This document shows, piece after piece, positions 53,146-63,853 of a stretch of DNA of 64,000 bases (the first letter of the stretch is position 1; every line of letters starts with the position of its first letter). The notes below the pieces were generated by a model that was not told the DNA's origin, ran no database searches, and was given only the letters and a program-made list of their open reading frames with translations. Position numbers and translations under genes: made by a program. Location of the stretch: NCBI RefSeq assembly GCF_900100655.1, contig NZ_FNCE01000008.1, positions 1-64,000 on the forward strand. Direction: 5' to 3'. The stretch comes from Limimonas halophila. GTDB lineage: Bacteria > Pseudomonadota > Alphaproteobacteria > Kiloniellales > Rhodovibrionaceae.

Positions 53146-53807
53146 CGGCGCGGCGGCCCCGCATCGGCGTCACGGGCTCGGCCGGGCGCGGCTGGTGGAT
53201 GTGGCTGTTCAACCGCGTGGCCGTCGCGCGGGCGGGCGGCACGGCCACGCGCCTGACGCCCGAAGACGGCGCGCGCGTCGACAACCTCGACGGCCTCATC
53301 ATCGGCGGCGGCGACGACATCGACGCGCGGCTGTACGGCCACGACCTCTACCTGGAGGTCCGCATCGACCCGGCGCGCGACGCGCTGGAGCTGCGCTGTC
53401 TGGAAGCGGCGGCGGCGCGGGGCATTCCCGTGCTCGGCATCTGCCGCGGCGCACAGATCCTCAACGTTTTTCGCGGCGGCACGCTGCACCCGGACATCGG
53501 TGCCGCCTATCCCGGGGTGCGGCGGCGGCGGACGACGCTGCCGCGCCTCTCGGTAACGGTAACGGCGGGCTCGCGCCTGCACGGGATTCTCGGGCTGACC
53601 CGGTGCCGTGTGAACGCGCTGCACCATCAGGCAATCGACCGCCTGGGCAACGGCCTGACGGCCGTGGCCCACGACCGCGCCGGTATCGTCCAGGCCGTGG
53701 AGGATCCGGCCGCGCCCTTCCTCGTGGGCCTGCAGTGGCACCCGGAATTCCTGGTCTTCAACCGCAGCCAGGCCCGGCTGTTCGCGGCGCTGGTGGATGC
53801 CGTCTGA
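53142..53807 (+). CDS. Class-I glutamine amidotransferase-like / gamma-glutamyl hydrolase (PuuD-like)
   Basis: 221 residues starting with TTG 53142, which overlaps the amidoligase stop (TTGA). PRIGVTGSAGRGWWMWLF is the family N terminus; the catalytic Cys101 lies in LGICRGAQ and His200/Glu202 in QWHPEF, so the triad is complete. It resembles peptidase C26 enzymes that split gamma-glutamyl bonds. As a partner of an amidoligase it could release ammonia or remove the ligated group. A later ATG (53200) would delete the first strand, which supports the TTG start. Confidence 0.82.
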   Translation: MTARRPRIGVTGSAGRGWWMWLFNRVAVARAGGTATRLTPEDGARVDNLDGLIIGGGDDIDARLYGHDLYLEVRIDPARDALELRCLEAAAARGIPVLGICRGAQILNVFRGGTLHPDIGAAYPGVRRRRTTLPRLSVTVTAGSRLHGILGLTRCRVNALHHQAIDRLGNGLTAVAHDRAGIVQAVEDPAAPFLVGLQWHPEFLVFNRSQARLFAALVDAV

Positions 53808-53904
53808 CCCCCGGGTTTGCCGCGCGCCGGTCATGCGGCACCCTGCTCGCGCGTGACCACCGCGACGACGCGGCCGAACGCAACCGACAGAGGAGGCCAG
53901 CCGC

Positions 53905-54390
53905 ATGACGCGCCACCGCATGACGCTTCGGGCGACCGTGACCGCACCCATCACCGCCCTCGCCCTCGCCGCCGCCGCGCCCGCATCCGCCGGCTCCGGC
54001 GCCGACGGCCTGATCAAGGTGAAGAGCGAACACAGCGTGGAAACGACCCTGGACCGCCTGGCGTCGGCGCTGGAATCCAAGGGGCTGACGGTCTTCGCCC
54101 GCGTCGACCACCGCGAGAATGCCAAGGGCGCGGACCTGGACCTGCCGGCGACGCAGGTGCTGATCTTCGGCAACCCCAAGCTGGGCACACCGCTGATGCA
54201 GGCGCAGCGCTCGGTCGCCATCGACCTGCCGCAGAAGGCCCTGGCCTATCAAGACGACGAGGGACAGGTCTGGCTGGCCTACAACGACCCCGCCTACCTC
54301 GCCGAGCGCCACGGCCTCACCACCCGCGACGGCGTGCTCGACAAGATCGGCAAGGCGCTCAAGGCCTTCGCGGCGAAGGCGACGCAGTAG
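53905..54390 (+). CDS. DUF302 domain periplasmic protein
   Basis: 161 residues with a signal peptide (ALALAAAAPASAGS, cleavage near residue 31). The mature part has HSVETTLDRLASALESKGLTVFARVDHRENAKGADLDLPATQVLIFGNPKLGTPLMQAQRSVAIDLPQKALAYQDDEGQVWLAYNDPAYLAERHGL, which is the DUF302 pattern. The function of the family is unknown. AGAGGAGG is 9 bases before ATG 53905. It converges with oxyR. Confidence 0.9.
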   Translation: MTRHRMTLRATVTAPITALALAAAAPASAGSGADGLIKVKSEHSVETTLDRLASALESKGLTVFARVDHRENAKGADLDLPATQVLIFGNPKLGTPLMQAQRSVAIDLPQKALAYQDDEGQVWLAYNDPAYLAERHGLTTRDGVLDKIGKALKAFAAKATQ

Positions 54391-54396
54391 GCCCCG

Positions 54397-55314
54397 TCAC
54401 GCGACGAACGGCACCTCGCGGGCGGTTTCGCGCAACACGCGCGCGATGGCGGGCAGGTGGTCGGCCCAGGGGTGGCGGCGGCGCCAGACCATGCGCACGC
54501 GCCGGCCGGCCCTGGGGTCGACGATCGGGATGGCGCGCACGCTTTCCGGCAGCGGGCCCGTGGCGTGAACGGCGAGCGCGGGCAGCAGCGTCGCCCCCAT
54601 GCCGAAGGCGACCATCTGGCGCAGGGTTTCGATGCTGGTGGCGCTGAAATCGGCCTCCCACGGGCCCTGCCCGACGACCGTGGCGCACAGCTCGCGCGCC
54701 TGGTCGCCCAGGCAATGCCCGTCGGTGAGCAGCATCAGCGGCTGCTCCGCCACCTCGGCCATGGCCACGCTGTCCCGGTCCGCCAGCGGCCCGTCGGCGT
54801 GGCACAGGAAGTAGAAGGGCTCGTCGAACAGCACCTCGCCGTCCAGGCGCGCGTCGTCCGCCGGCGGCGTCGCCAGCAGCAGCGCGTCGTGCTCGTGCGC
54901 GCCCACGCCCGCCAGCAGCTCGTCCGTGGTCGCCTCGCGCACGGCGAGCTGAAGATCGGGAAAGGCGCGCTCCAGCGGCTTCAGACACAGCGGCAGCAGA
55001 TAGGGCGAGAGGGTGGGGATCACCCCCACCGCCAGCTTGCCGGAGAGCGGCCGGGAAAAGCCGCGCGCCATCTCGTCGAACCGCCCGGCCTCGTCCAGCA
55101 CCCGCCGCGCCTGCGCCACCAGCGAGCGCCCCTCGGCCGTGAGCGCCAGCGCGCGCCCCGAGCGCTCGAAGAGGGTCACCCCCAGGTCGTCCTCCACCTT
55201 CTTCAGCGCGCCCGAGAGGGTCGGCTGGCTCACGCCGCAGCGCGCCGCCGCACGCCCCACGTGGCCCTCGGCCGCGACGGCCGCGATGTAGCCCATCTCC
55301 CGCAAAGAGGTCAT
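54397..55314 (-). CDS. oxyR: Hydrogen-peroxide-sensing LysR regulator OxyR
   Basis: 305 residues, LysR type. The winged helix is at about 1-60 (VGRAAARCGVSQPTLSGALKKVEDDLGVTLFERSGRAL). The sensor Cys pair is Cys201 and Cys210 in LTDGHCLGDQARELC, the arrangement that forms the disulphide of active OxyR. It is transcribed away from katG, and a candidate operator lies between the two genes. Peroxide induction of katG through this regulator is the expected circuit. Confidence 0.93.
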   Translation of the reverse strand: MTSLREMGYIAAVAAEGHVGRAAARCGVSQPTLSGALKKVEDDLGVTLFERSGRALALTAEGRSLVAQARRVLDEAGRFDEMARGFSRPLSGKLAVGVIPTLSPYLLPLCLKPLERAFPDLQLAVREATTDELLAGVGAHEHDALLLATPPADDARLDGEVLFDEPFYFLCHADGPLADRDSVAMAEVAEQPLMLLTDGHCLGDQARELCATVVGQGPWEADFSATSIETLRQMVAFGMGATLLPALAVHATGPLPESVRAIPIVDPRAGRRVRMVWRRRHPWADHLPAIARVLRETAREVPFVA

Positions 55315-55350
55315 GCGCGCCGCTCCCGCCCGTTATTGGAAAGACCGATC

Positions 55351-55374
55351 AAAATCATCGACGAAATAGATTTT
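55351..55374. promoter_or_regulatory. Candidate OxyR operator
   Basis: AAAATC (55351-55356) and GATTTT (55369-55374) form a dyad with a 12-base centre in an AT-rich stretch otherwise unusual for this GC-rich DNA. It is 36 bases upstream of the oxyR start and in the 293-base oxyR-katG gap, a LysR-type position. No exact ATAG-N7-CTAT match was found. Confidence 0.5.
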
Positions 55375-55382
55375 ACACATAA

Positions 55383-57800
<2,418 letters not shown>

Positions 57801-57835
57801 TCGGCACGGCGATCCACCAGCCACGACCGCATCCC

Positions 57836-57870
57836 GACGGCGCCGGGTCCCTCCCGGCGCCGTCTTTTTT
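57836..57870 (+). terminator. Rho-independent terminator of katG
   Basis: GACGGCGCCGGG (57836-57847) and CCCGGCGCCGTC (57853-57864) pair perfectly over 12 bp with a TCCCT loop, followed by six T (57865-57870). It lies 35 bases after the katG stop. Confidence 0.94.
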
Positions 57871-57926
57871 CGCGCCCACCGGACGGCTACCCTCTGAGCG
57901 GAGGTCGCTCGGACGGACGAGGGCGC

Positions 57927-59267
57927 ATGAGCTTGCACCAGCCGCTGGGCCGGCGCGCGGAAGCCGGCCACCCCGTCACCCTGGGCGTGATCGGCGCGGG
58001 GCGCCTGGGCACCGAGGTTCTGGCGCAGGCGCGGCGCGTGCCCGGCATCCGGGTGCTGGCGATCGCCGAGCGCGACCCCGAGCGGGCGCGCCGGGCCGCC
58101 ACCGACGCCGGCTGGCCCGACGACGCGCTGACCCACGACGACATCGCCGCCGCGCGGCGCGCGGGCACCACGGCGATCACCGACGATCCCTTCGCCCTCA
58201 TCGCCGCCGAGGGGCTGGAGGTGGTGCTGGACGCCACGGCGGAGGCGGCGCCGGGCGTGGAGCACGCGCGCGCGTGCGTGGAATACGGCCGCCACCTCGT
58301 TATGGCGAACCTGGCCGCGGACGTGATCGCCGGGCCGCTGCTGGCGGCGGAGTTCGAGCAGGCGGGGCTGGTCTACTCCCTGGCCTACGGCGACCAGCCG
58401 GGGCTGATCTGCGAATTCGTCGACTGGGCGCGCACCGCCGGGTTCGCGGTCACAGCGGCGGGCAAGGGCACGCAGTACCTGGACAGCTTCCACCTCGCCA
58501 CGCCCACGAACGTCTGGGATCTCTACGGCATCCCCGTCGAGCGCGCGCAGCAGCTCGGGCTCAACGCGCGCACCTACACGGCCGCCCTGGACGGCACCAA
58601 GGCCGGGATCGAGATGGCCGCCGTCGCCAACGCCACGGGCCTGAGCGCGCCGCCGCGCGGGCTGCGCTTCGCGCCGGTCGGGGTGAGCGACCTGGCCCAC
58701 GTTCTGCGCCCAGCCTCGGTCGGCGGCAAGCTGGACCGCGCGGGCGAGGTCGAGGTCGTCTCCAGCCTGGAGCGCGACGGCCGCCCCGTGGCCGACCACC
58801 TGCGCTGGGGCATCTTCCTGGTGCTGGAAGCGCCGGACGACCATGTGGCCCGCGCGCTGGGCGGCTACGGCCTGCGCACGGACGTCAGCGGCCACTACGC
58901 GGCGCTGACGCGGCCGGTTCACCTCGCGGGGCTGGAGATGACGATCTCCGTCGCCAGCGCCGCGCTGCGCGGCGAACCCACGGGCGCGCCGCGCACCTTC
59001 GCCGCCGACGTCGTCACCGTCGCCAAGCGCGACCTCGCCGCCGGGGAGATGCTGGACGGCGACGGCGGCGCCTGCGCCTGGGGCATGCTGCTGCCCGCCG
59101 CCACCAGCCGCTCGCTGAACGCCCTGCCCATCGGCCTCAGCCGGCAGGTGCGCCTGACCGCCCCGGTGCCGCAGGGCGAGGTGGTGACGCGGGACCACGT
59201 GGCCCTGGACGACACCGACGAGGCCGTGCGCGCTCGCCGCGCCATGACCGCGCTGATGAGCGCCTGA
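57927..59267 (+). CDS. NAD(P)-binding dehydrogenase with C-terminal SAF domain
   Basis: 446 residues. An N-terminal Rossmann fold (VTLGVIGAGRLGTEVLAQARRVPGIRVLAIAERDPERA) precedes a homoserine-dehydrogenase/Gfo-Idh-like middle (VVLDATAEAAPGVEHARACVEYGRHLVMANLAADVIAGP). The C terminus has an SAF-type beta-clip (LPIGLSRQVRLTAPVPQGEVVTRDHVALDDTDEAV). SAF-domain proteins of this type are sometimes mislabelled as flagellar FlgA. The reaction is not established; oxidation of a small hydroxy acid or sugar acid is plausible. zapE follows 6 bases later on the same strand. Confidence 0.78.
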   Translation: MSLHQPLGRRAEAGHPVTLGVIGAGRLGTEVLAQARRVPGIRVLAIAERDPERARRAATDAGWPDDALTHDDIAAARRAGTTAITDDPFALIAAEGLEVVLDATAEAAPGVEHARACVEYGRHLVMANLAADVIAGPLLAAEFEQAGLVYSLAYGDQPGLICEFVDWARTAGFAVTAAGKGTQYLDSFHLATPTNVWDLYGIPVERAQQLGLNARTYTAALDGTKAGIEMAAVANATGLSAPPRGLRFAPVGVSDLAHVLRPASVGGKLDRAGEVEVVSSLERDGRPVADHLRWGIFLVLEAPDDHVARALGGYGLRTDVSGHYAALTRPVHLAGLEMTISVASAALRGEPTGAPRTFAADVVTVAKRDLAAGEMLDGDGGACAWGMLLPAATSRSLNALPIGLSRQVRLTAPVPQGEVVTRDHVALDDTDEAVRARRAMTALMSA

Positions 59268-59273
59268 TCCGCC

Positions 59274-60434
59274 ATGCCCGATACCCCGCTTTCCGGCGTC
59301 GAGGAGCACGCCCACGGCCCGCTGTACGCCTACCGCGCCATGAAGCGCGCGGGCGAGGTGCAGCACGACCCCATGCAGGAGCTGGCGGCGGAGAAGCTGC
59401 AGTCCCTGCACAACGCGCTGCTGCACTACGCGCCGACGACGGGGCGCAAGGGCCTCAAGGAGCGGCTGGGCCTGGGCCGGCGCAAGCAGGAGCCGCCGCA
59501 GGGCCTCTACATCTTCGGCGGCGTGGGGCGCGGCAAGTCCATGCTGATGGACGTCTTCCACGCCCACGCGCCCACCGAGGCCAAGCGGCGCGTCCACTTC
59601 TACACCTTCATGGCCGAGGTCCACGAGCGCCTGCACGCCTGGCGCCAGACCGCCAAGGCGGCCAACAAGGAAGACCCGCTGCCCGAGGTCGCCGCCGAGA
59701 TGGCGCGCGAGGCGTGGCTGCTGTGCTTCGACGAGTTCCAGGTGGTCAACGTCGCCGACGCCATGATCCTGGGCCGGCTGTTCGAGGCGCTGTTCGAGCA
59801 GGGCGCGGTCGTGGTCGCCACCAGCAACACCCCGCCGAACCGCCTCTACGAGGGCGGGCTGCAGCGCGAACGCTTCACGCCCTTCATCGAACTGCTGCGC
59901 GAGCGCATGGACGTGCTGGAACTGGACGGCGGCGTCGACTACCGGCTCAACCAGCTGCGCGAGCTGAGCACCTACCACACGCCGCTGGACTCAGCCGCGC
60001 GCGCGGCGATGGACGCGGCCTTCCGGCGGCTGACCGAGGGCGCGACACCCGAAGCCGACCGGCTGACGGTTAAGGGGCGCACGATCACCGTGCCCCAGGC
60101 CGCGCGCGGCGTGGCGCGGGCGGACTTCGCCACGCTGTGCGAGCAGCCGCTGGGGGCGCAGGACTACATGGCGCTGGCGGCGCGCTACCACACCCTGGTG
60201 CTGGACGACGTGCCGCAGTTGGACGACAGCCGGCGCGACGCGGCGCGGCGCTTCACCGCGCTCGTCGACGCGCTCTACGAGCACCGCTGCAACCTCGTCG
60301 TCGCCGCCGACGCCGAGCCGCACCATCTCTACACCGGCCACGACGGCGCCGAGGCCTTCCAGCGCACCAGCTCGCGCCTGATGGAGATGCAGGCCCGCGC
60401 CTACATCGACACGGCGTGGCTGGGTGGCGGCTGA
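59274..60434 (+). CDS. zapE: Cell division protein ZapE (AFG1-like AAA ATPase)
   Basis: 386 residues. Walker A is GGVGRGKS at residues 82-89 (YIFGGVGRGKSMLMDVF) and Walker B is LLCFDEFQV, followed by sensor-1 VVVATSNTPPNRLYEGGLQRERFTPFI and the arginine-finger region LAARYHTLVLDDVPQLDDSRRDAARRF. ZapE associates with the Z ring and modulates division; the mitochondrial relative AFG1 works with proteases. An unrelated metabolic gene is upstream in the same operon, so the link is probably only positional. Confidence 0.94.
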   Translation: MPDTPLSGVEEHAHGPLYAYRAMKRAGEVQHDPMQELAAEKLQSLHNALLHYAPTTGRKGLKERLGLGRRKQEPPQGLYIFGGVGRGKSMLMDVFHAHAPTEAKRRVHFYTFMAEVHERLHAWRQTAKAANKEDPLPEVAAEMAREAWLLCFDEFQVVNVADAMILGRLFEALFEQGAVVVATSNTPPNRLYEGGLQRERFTPFIELLRERMDVLELDGGVDYRLNQLRELSTYHTPLDSAARAAMDAAFRRLTEGATPEADRLTVKGRTITVPQAARGVARADFATLCEQPLGAQDYMALAARYHTLVLDDVPQLDDSRRDAARRFTALVDALYEHRCNLVVAADAEPHHLYTGHDGAEAFQRTSSRLMEMQARAYIDTAWLGGG

Positions 60435-60509
60435 CGGGCCGCGCAAACACGGCGGCATGCGCGCCTGACGGCACGCGATGCCATCAGTCGTGATTGGGGT
60501 TCGGAGCAT

Positions 60510-60604
60510 CCCCACCCCCTCACAGTCTCCCCCTCCCCTTCGCCGAAGGGGAGGGGGAGAAGCCGGCGCGGGCGCCAGTCCCCGCGCCGGCAGAGGGGGT
60601 GGGG
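60510..60604. repeat. Extragenic palindromic element, copy 2
   Basis: Outer arms CCCCACCCCCTC (60510-60521) and GAGGGGGTGGGG (60593-60604) match perfectly. Inner arms TCTCCCCCTCCCCTTCG (60526-60542) and CGAAGGGGAGGGGGAGA (60544-60560) match over 17 bp. A third hairpin, GCCGGCGCGGG (60562-60572) / CCCGCGCCGGC (60581-60591), is present only here. Copy 1 is at 9105-9196 and shares the design and the G/C-rich arm sequence. Confidence 0.8.
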
Positions 60605-60664
60605 ATCGATCCTGCTTCCCGAGAATCCGAACGAGCCGAGGTAACTACGCGAGCGGGTTACCGT

Positions 60665-62158
60665 TCAGCTCTCCGGAAAGCCCATCAGGAAGATGGCGGC
60701 GTCGCCCGAGCCGTCGCGCGCCTGGTTCGCGAGCACCACGGCGGCCGGGCCGCCCCGCTCCAGCTCGACCAGATCGAAGTCCAGCACGAACCAATCCAGC
60801 GGCGGAAAGCCGCCCGCCTGACGCAGGCCGCGTTGCTTGGCGGCGAGACGGACGACGCGGTCCTTGCCGCGCGAGCCGGTGAGCCCCATCAGGCCGGGGC
60901 TGCGCTTGCGCTCGATTGTGTAAATATCGCCGTTTTCGGCGACTCGAACCCGGCGGGGCAACACGACACGCTTGTCGTATTCCGTCCCGTAATCCGCTTC
61001 GGGCCCGGTGATAACCTTCGGTTCGTCACGCATGGTCAACAGCCAGGGGTGGGCCATCTCACCCAGGCCGACAGCCGCGGAGGCGCTTACGGCCGAACCA
61101 GAGCCGCGTCGGCCGAGCTGCATTCGCCCGGGCCCAGTCCACAGCGCAACAGTGCTGTCGTCCACGGGCGTCGCGTCGAAAATGTCTGCACCCGCGAATG
61201 CACCGTCGCTCGCCTCACGCGAGACCTCGCCGCCGGAAAGCCGCAGCCGCTCGACCGAACCGGCGAACGTTTCGGTTTCCGTGCGGCGCTGCCCATAGAG
61301 CCCGCTGTCCACAACACGCAGAAAACCGCGATAGTCGCCACCAACGGGGTTTAGGCCTCGTTCTTGAAAAATGCGGCTGTGCACGCGTGTTACGGTTCCC
61401 TTTTCCGGTGAAAAATCGTGCCCCCATGTTGCGGCGATCTCGGTGGCACCGTCGTCGTTGACGTCGCCGGCCCCCACGTGAAGCGCGCGACCCGTTCCCG
61501 TCCCAGGGCGGTGACTGGTGCGCTTTACGAGCTGACCCTGCTCAAGGTCAGCCACCTCAAGCCGGTTGCGGTACAGCAGCGCCAGTGACAGCGTTTCGCC
61601 GGGCGCCGAAGTGATCGCCAGCCGCCGCGGATGGCCCTGAACGTCCAAGCGGCGCGGGCGCATGGCGGCCTGCCGCGTGGATTGCGTTCCGCCCGACCGG
61701 GTGGTCGTCGCCTGCCCCGTGCCGGTGGTGGCTTGCGTGCCCTTGGCCGAGGTCTGTTGGCCCCCACTGGCCGAGGCACCTTGCCCCGCACCGGGCTGAG
61801 GTTTGCCCTTCACGGGGGCGAGCGCGACGATGGCGCCGTTGGACCGCCGCGTGATCGCCAGGACGGGACCGGAGCCGGTCTTGCGCAGTTCGGCGTGGAG
61901 GCCGGCATCGTCAGGGAGCCCGTCCGGATCTTCGCTCTGCAACACGGTGAAGCCGCGGTCGAGCAGCCCGTTCACCAGCTTCTGGAAGGCGGGAACCGCA
62001 TAGGGATTGCCGTAGTCCGAGGCGACGACGACCTTGCTCGCGCCGTCCCAGCTGTCCAGGCGATCCCAGACCTGCGGCCAGCCGCCCGATGCGGCGAGCG
62101 CGGCGCTGGCGGCGAGCGGAAGCGCGACGGCGGCAGTGAGGCACGCGCGGCGAAACAC
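60665..62158 (-). CDS. Secreted FG-GAP/VCBS-like repeat protein
   Basis: 497 residues with a signal peptide (ACLTAAVALPLAASAALAAS). A Thr/Ser/Gly/Gln-rich low-complexity linker (about residues 120-170, GKPQPGAGQGASASGGQQTSAKG) separates a small N-terminal domain from a beta-propeller-like part with VGAGDVNDDGATEIAATW, the FG-GAP/VCBS D-x-N-x-D-G calcium motif. GTG 62158 follows AGGAGG. The end of the protein reads AAIFLMGFPES. Function is unknown; it is probably exported to the periplasm or beyond. Confidence 0.75.
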   Translation of the reverse strand: MFRRACLTAAVALPLAASAALAASGGWPQVWDRLDSWDGASKVVVASDYGNPYAVPAFQKLVNGLLDRGFTVLQSEDPDGLPDDAGLHAELRKTGSGPVLAITRRSNGAIVALAPVKGKPQPGAGQGASASGGQQTSAKGTQATTGTGQATTTRSGGTQSTRQAAMRPRRLDVQGHPRRLAITSAPGETLSLALLYRNRLEVADLEQGQLVKRTSHRPGTGTGRALHVGAGDVNDDGATEIAATWGHDFSPEKGTVTRVHSRIFQERGLNPVGGDYRGFLRVVDSGLYGQRRTETETFAGSVERLRLSGGEVSREASDGAFAGADIFDATPVDDSTVALWTGPGRMQLGRRGSGSAVSASAAVGLGEMAHPWLLTMRDEPKVITGPEADYGTEYDKRVVLPRRVRVAENGDIYTIERKRSPGLMGLTGSRGKDRVVRLAAKQRGLRQAGGFPPLDWFVLDFDLVELERGGPAAVVLANQARDGSGDAAIFLMGFPES

Positions 62159-62272
62159 GGGACAACCTCCTCGTAGAAGGACCGGTCTCGGCAACCGGCC
62201 GCGTGATCTTCGGGCAAGCGGGCCGGATGGCAGCATACCGCATCCGACGCGGCAAGCGTGCGGCCCGAAACG

Positions 62273-62307
62273 AAAAAAGGGGGAGATTCCGCCCGGAAAT
62301 CTCCCCC
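62273..62307 (-). terminator. Rho-independent terminator of the porin gene
   Basis: On the minus strand GGGGGAGATTTCC (62307-62295) and GGAATCTCCCCC (62290-62279) pair over 12 bp with one bulged T and a 4-base loop, followed by six T (62278-62273). It lies 22 bases past the porin stop. Confidence 0.92.
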
Positions 62308-62329
62308 ACCCGTCAGCCTATTGCGGGAC

Positions 62330-63853
62330 TTAGAAGGCCCACTTGAGTTCCACCATGCCAAGGCCGGCCGTGTCCTGCTCGCCGCCGAGCGTGTCGTCCA
62401 CGCCCTGACCCGGCTCGAAGACCGAAGCGATGGCGCGCGTGGAAACGTACTGGCCCCACTGGTATTTCAGCTGAGCCGTGCCCTGGACGCCGGCAAAGCT
62501 GTCCACGTCATTGGCCGAACCAGGCACGGCTTCCAGGCCGCCGGTTGCCTCGTACCACAGAACGTTCACCTGACCGTGGTACGACAGCTTCGGCGTCAGG
62601 TTACCCGTGGAACCGACCGTCCCGCGGATCTGACCGGGGTTCAGGCCAGTGCCCGAGTTCTGGATGCCGCCGTAGGTGGCGCCGTTCCCACCGATCGGTG
62701 CACCGCTGCTGCGACCGACGCCGAGGATGTCGCTGCTCGCGGGACCGGCGAAGTCGAAGCCGGTGCCGAACAGGCCCGAGCCGAGCGCGGGGTTGACCGG
62801 CTGATAGCCGAAGAAGCCGCCGTCGATGCCATCGTGACCGGAGAAGCGGGAGATGTCGGTGATGCCAAGCCAGCCCTCAACGTCGTTGTCGAAGGGATCG
62901 TCGTCACCCGAATTGAGGCGGAAGCTGGCGTACGGCTGGAAGGCATCCGTCGCCTTGTACTTCGCACTGAAGTAGGCGGCGTACGCCTGGATATCGTCAT
63001 TCGCCAGCGACTGCTGGTTCAGCTGCGCGTTCGGCGAAGCCACTGTTCCGGCGCCGCTGTCAAACTCACCGAAAGCGCCCATCGCTTCGGCCAAAACGTT
63101 GAGCTTGCCGAAGTTCCCAACATACTCGCCACCGAACCAGGTGTTGTTGTTGTCGTGCTGGTTGTTGCGCGCGTGCGCAATGATCGGCGCAACGCGGCCC
63201 TGCTCGCCAAGATCGAAGTCCACCTTACCGGCGAAGACGCTCATGTCCGCGTCACCATCCGCGATCTCGGGCGCAGTTTGCCGGACGAAGCCCTGATCTG
63301 CATCGTTCGCGTCGGTAATCGGCATCCAGAAGATTTCATACGACGTGCCGCCGCCGAGATCGCCGCTGAAGCCGAACGTCGGCGCATCGTCACCGTACAG
63401 CAAGCCGCCGGTGCCAATATCGAGCGCCTTGAACTCCCAGCCGCCGCCGAGCTTGAAGGCAGGCGAGAACTCGTACGTGAAGTACACACGCTCCAGACCG
63501 AAGCGCTGACCGCGATTGATTCGGTCGACGGTGTTGATGGACGTCGTGAAGTCATTTTCGAGGATAATCTTGCCGGTCCAGTTGTCACCGGCGAACGTCG
63601 CACCGAACCGAATTTCCGAGCGGACGTGCTCATCGTCGGTCTGGATGTTGCCGCCGGCGTCCGTCCGGAAATTGTTGTTCCCCAGCAGGCCCTGCGCACC
63701 GACATACGTGGGCTGGAACTTGCCCTGCGCAACGAAATTGATGTCGATGCCGTCCTGCGTGACCGCCTGGGCGGACGCGCCCGTGGGCGCCGCCGCCGTC
63801 GCGAGCCCGATCGCCGCAAGGGCGGTCGTGCAACGCAAAAACCGCTTAGCCAT
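62330..63853 (-). CDS. Outer-membrane beta-barrel protein, porin-like
   Basis: 507 residues with signal peptide (TTALAAIGLATAAAPTGASAQ, mature from about residue 29). The mature protein alternates polar and aromatic residues as in a beta-barrel (DDEHVRSEIRFGATFAGDNWTGKIILENDF, FGLERVYFTYEFSPAFKLGGGWEF) and ends with a terminal Phe (MVELKWAF), the outer-membrane insertion signal. GGGGGGAGGGCAC precedes ATG 63853. It likely forms a diffusion pore or specific channel. The 147 bases upstream to the window's end show an imperfect hairpin near 63895-63925 but no clear promoter. Confidence 0.86.
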   Translation of the reverse strand: MAKRFLRCTTALAAIGLATAAAPTGASAQAVTQDGIDINFVAQGKFQPTYVGAQGLLGNNNFRTDAGGNIQTDDEHVRSEIRFGATFAGDNWTGKIILENDFTTSINTVDRINRGQRFGLERVYFTYEFSPAFKLGGGWEFKALDIGTGGLLYGDDAPTFGFSGDLGGGTSYEIFWMPITDANDADQGFVRQTAPEIADGDADMSVFAGKVDFDLGEQGRVAPIIAHARNNQHDNNNTWFGGEYVGNFGKLNVLAEAMGAFGEFDSGAGTVASPNAQLNQQSLANDDIQAYAAYFSAKYKATDAFQPYASFRLNSGDDDPFDNDVEGWLGITDISRFSGHDGIDGGFFGYQPVNPALGSGLFGTGFDFAGPASSDILGVGRSSGAPIGGNGATYGGIQNSGTGLNPGQIRGTVGSTGNLTPKLSYHGQVNVLWYEATGGLEAVPGSANDVDSFAGVQGTAQLKYQWGQYVSTRAIASVFEPGQGVDDTLGGEQDTAGLGMVELKWAF

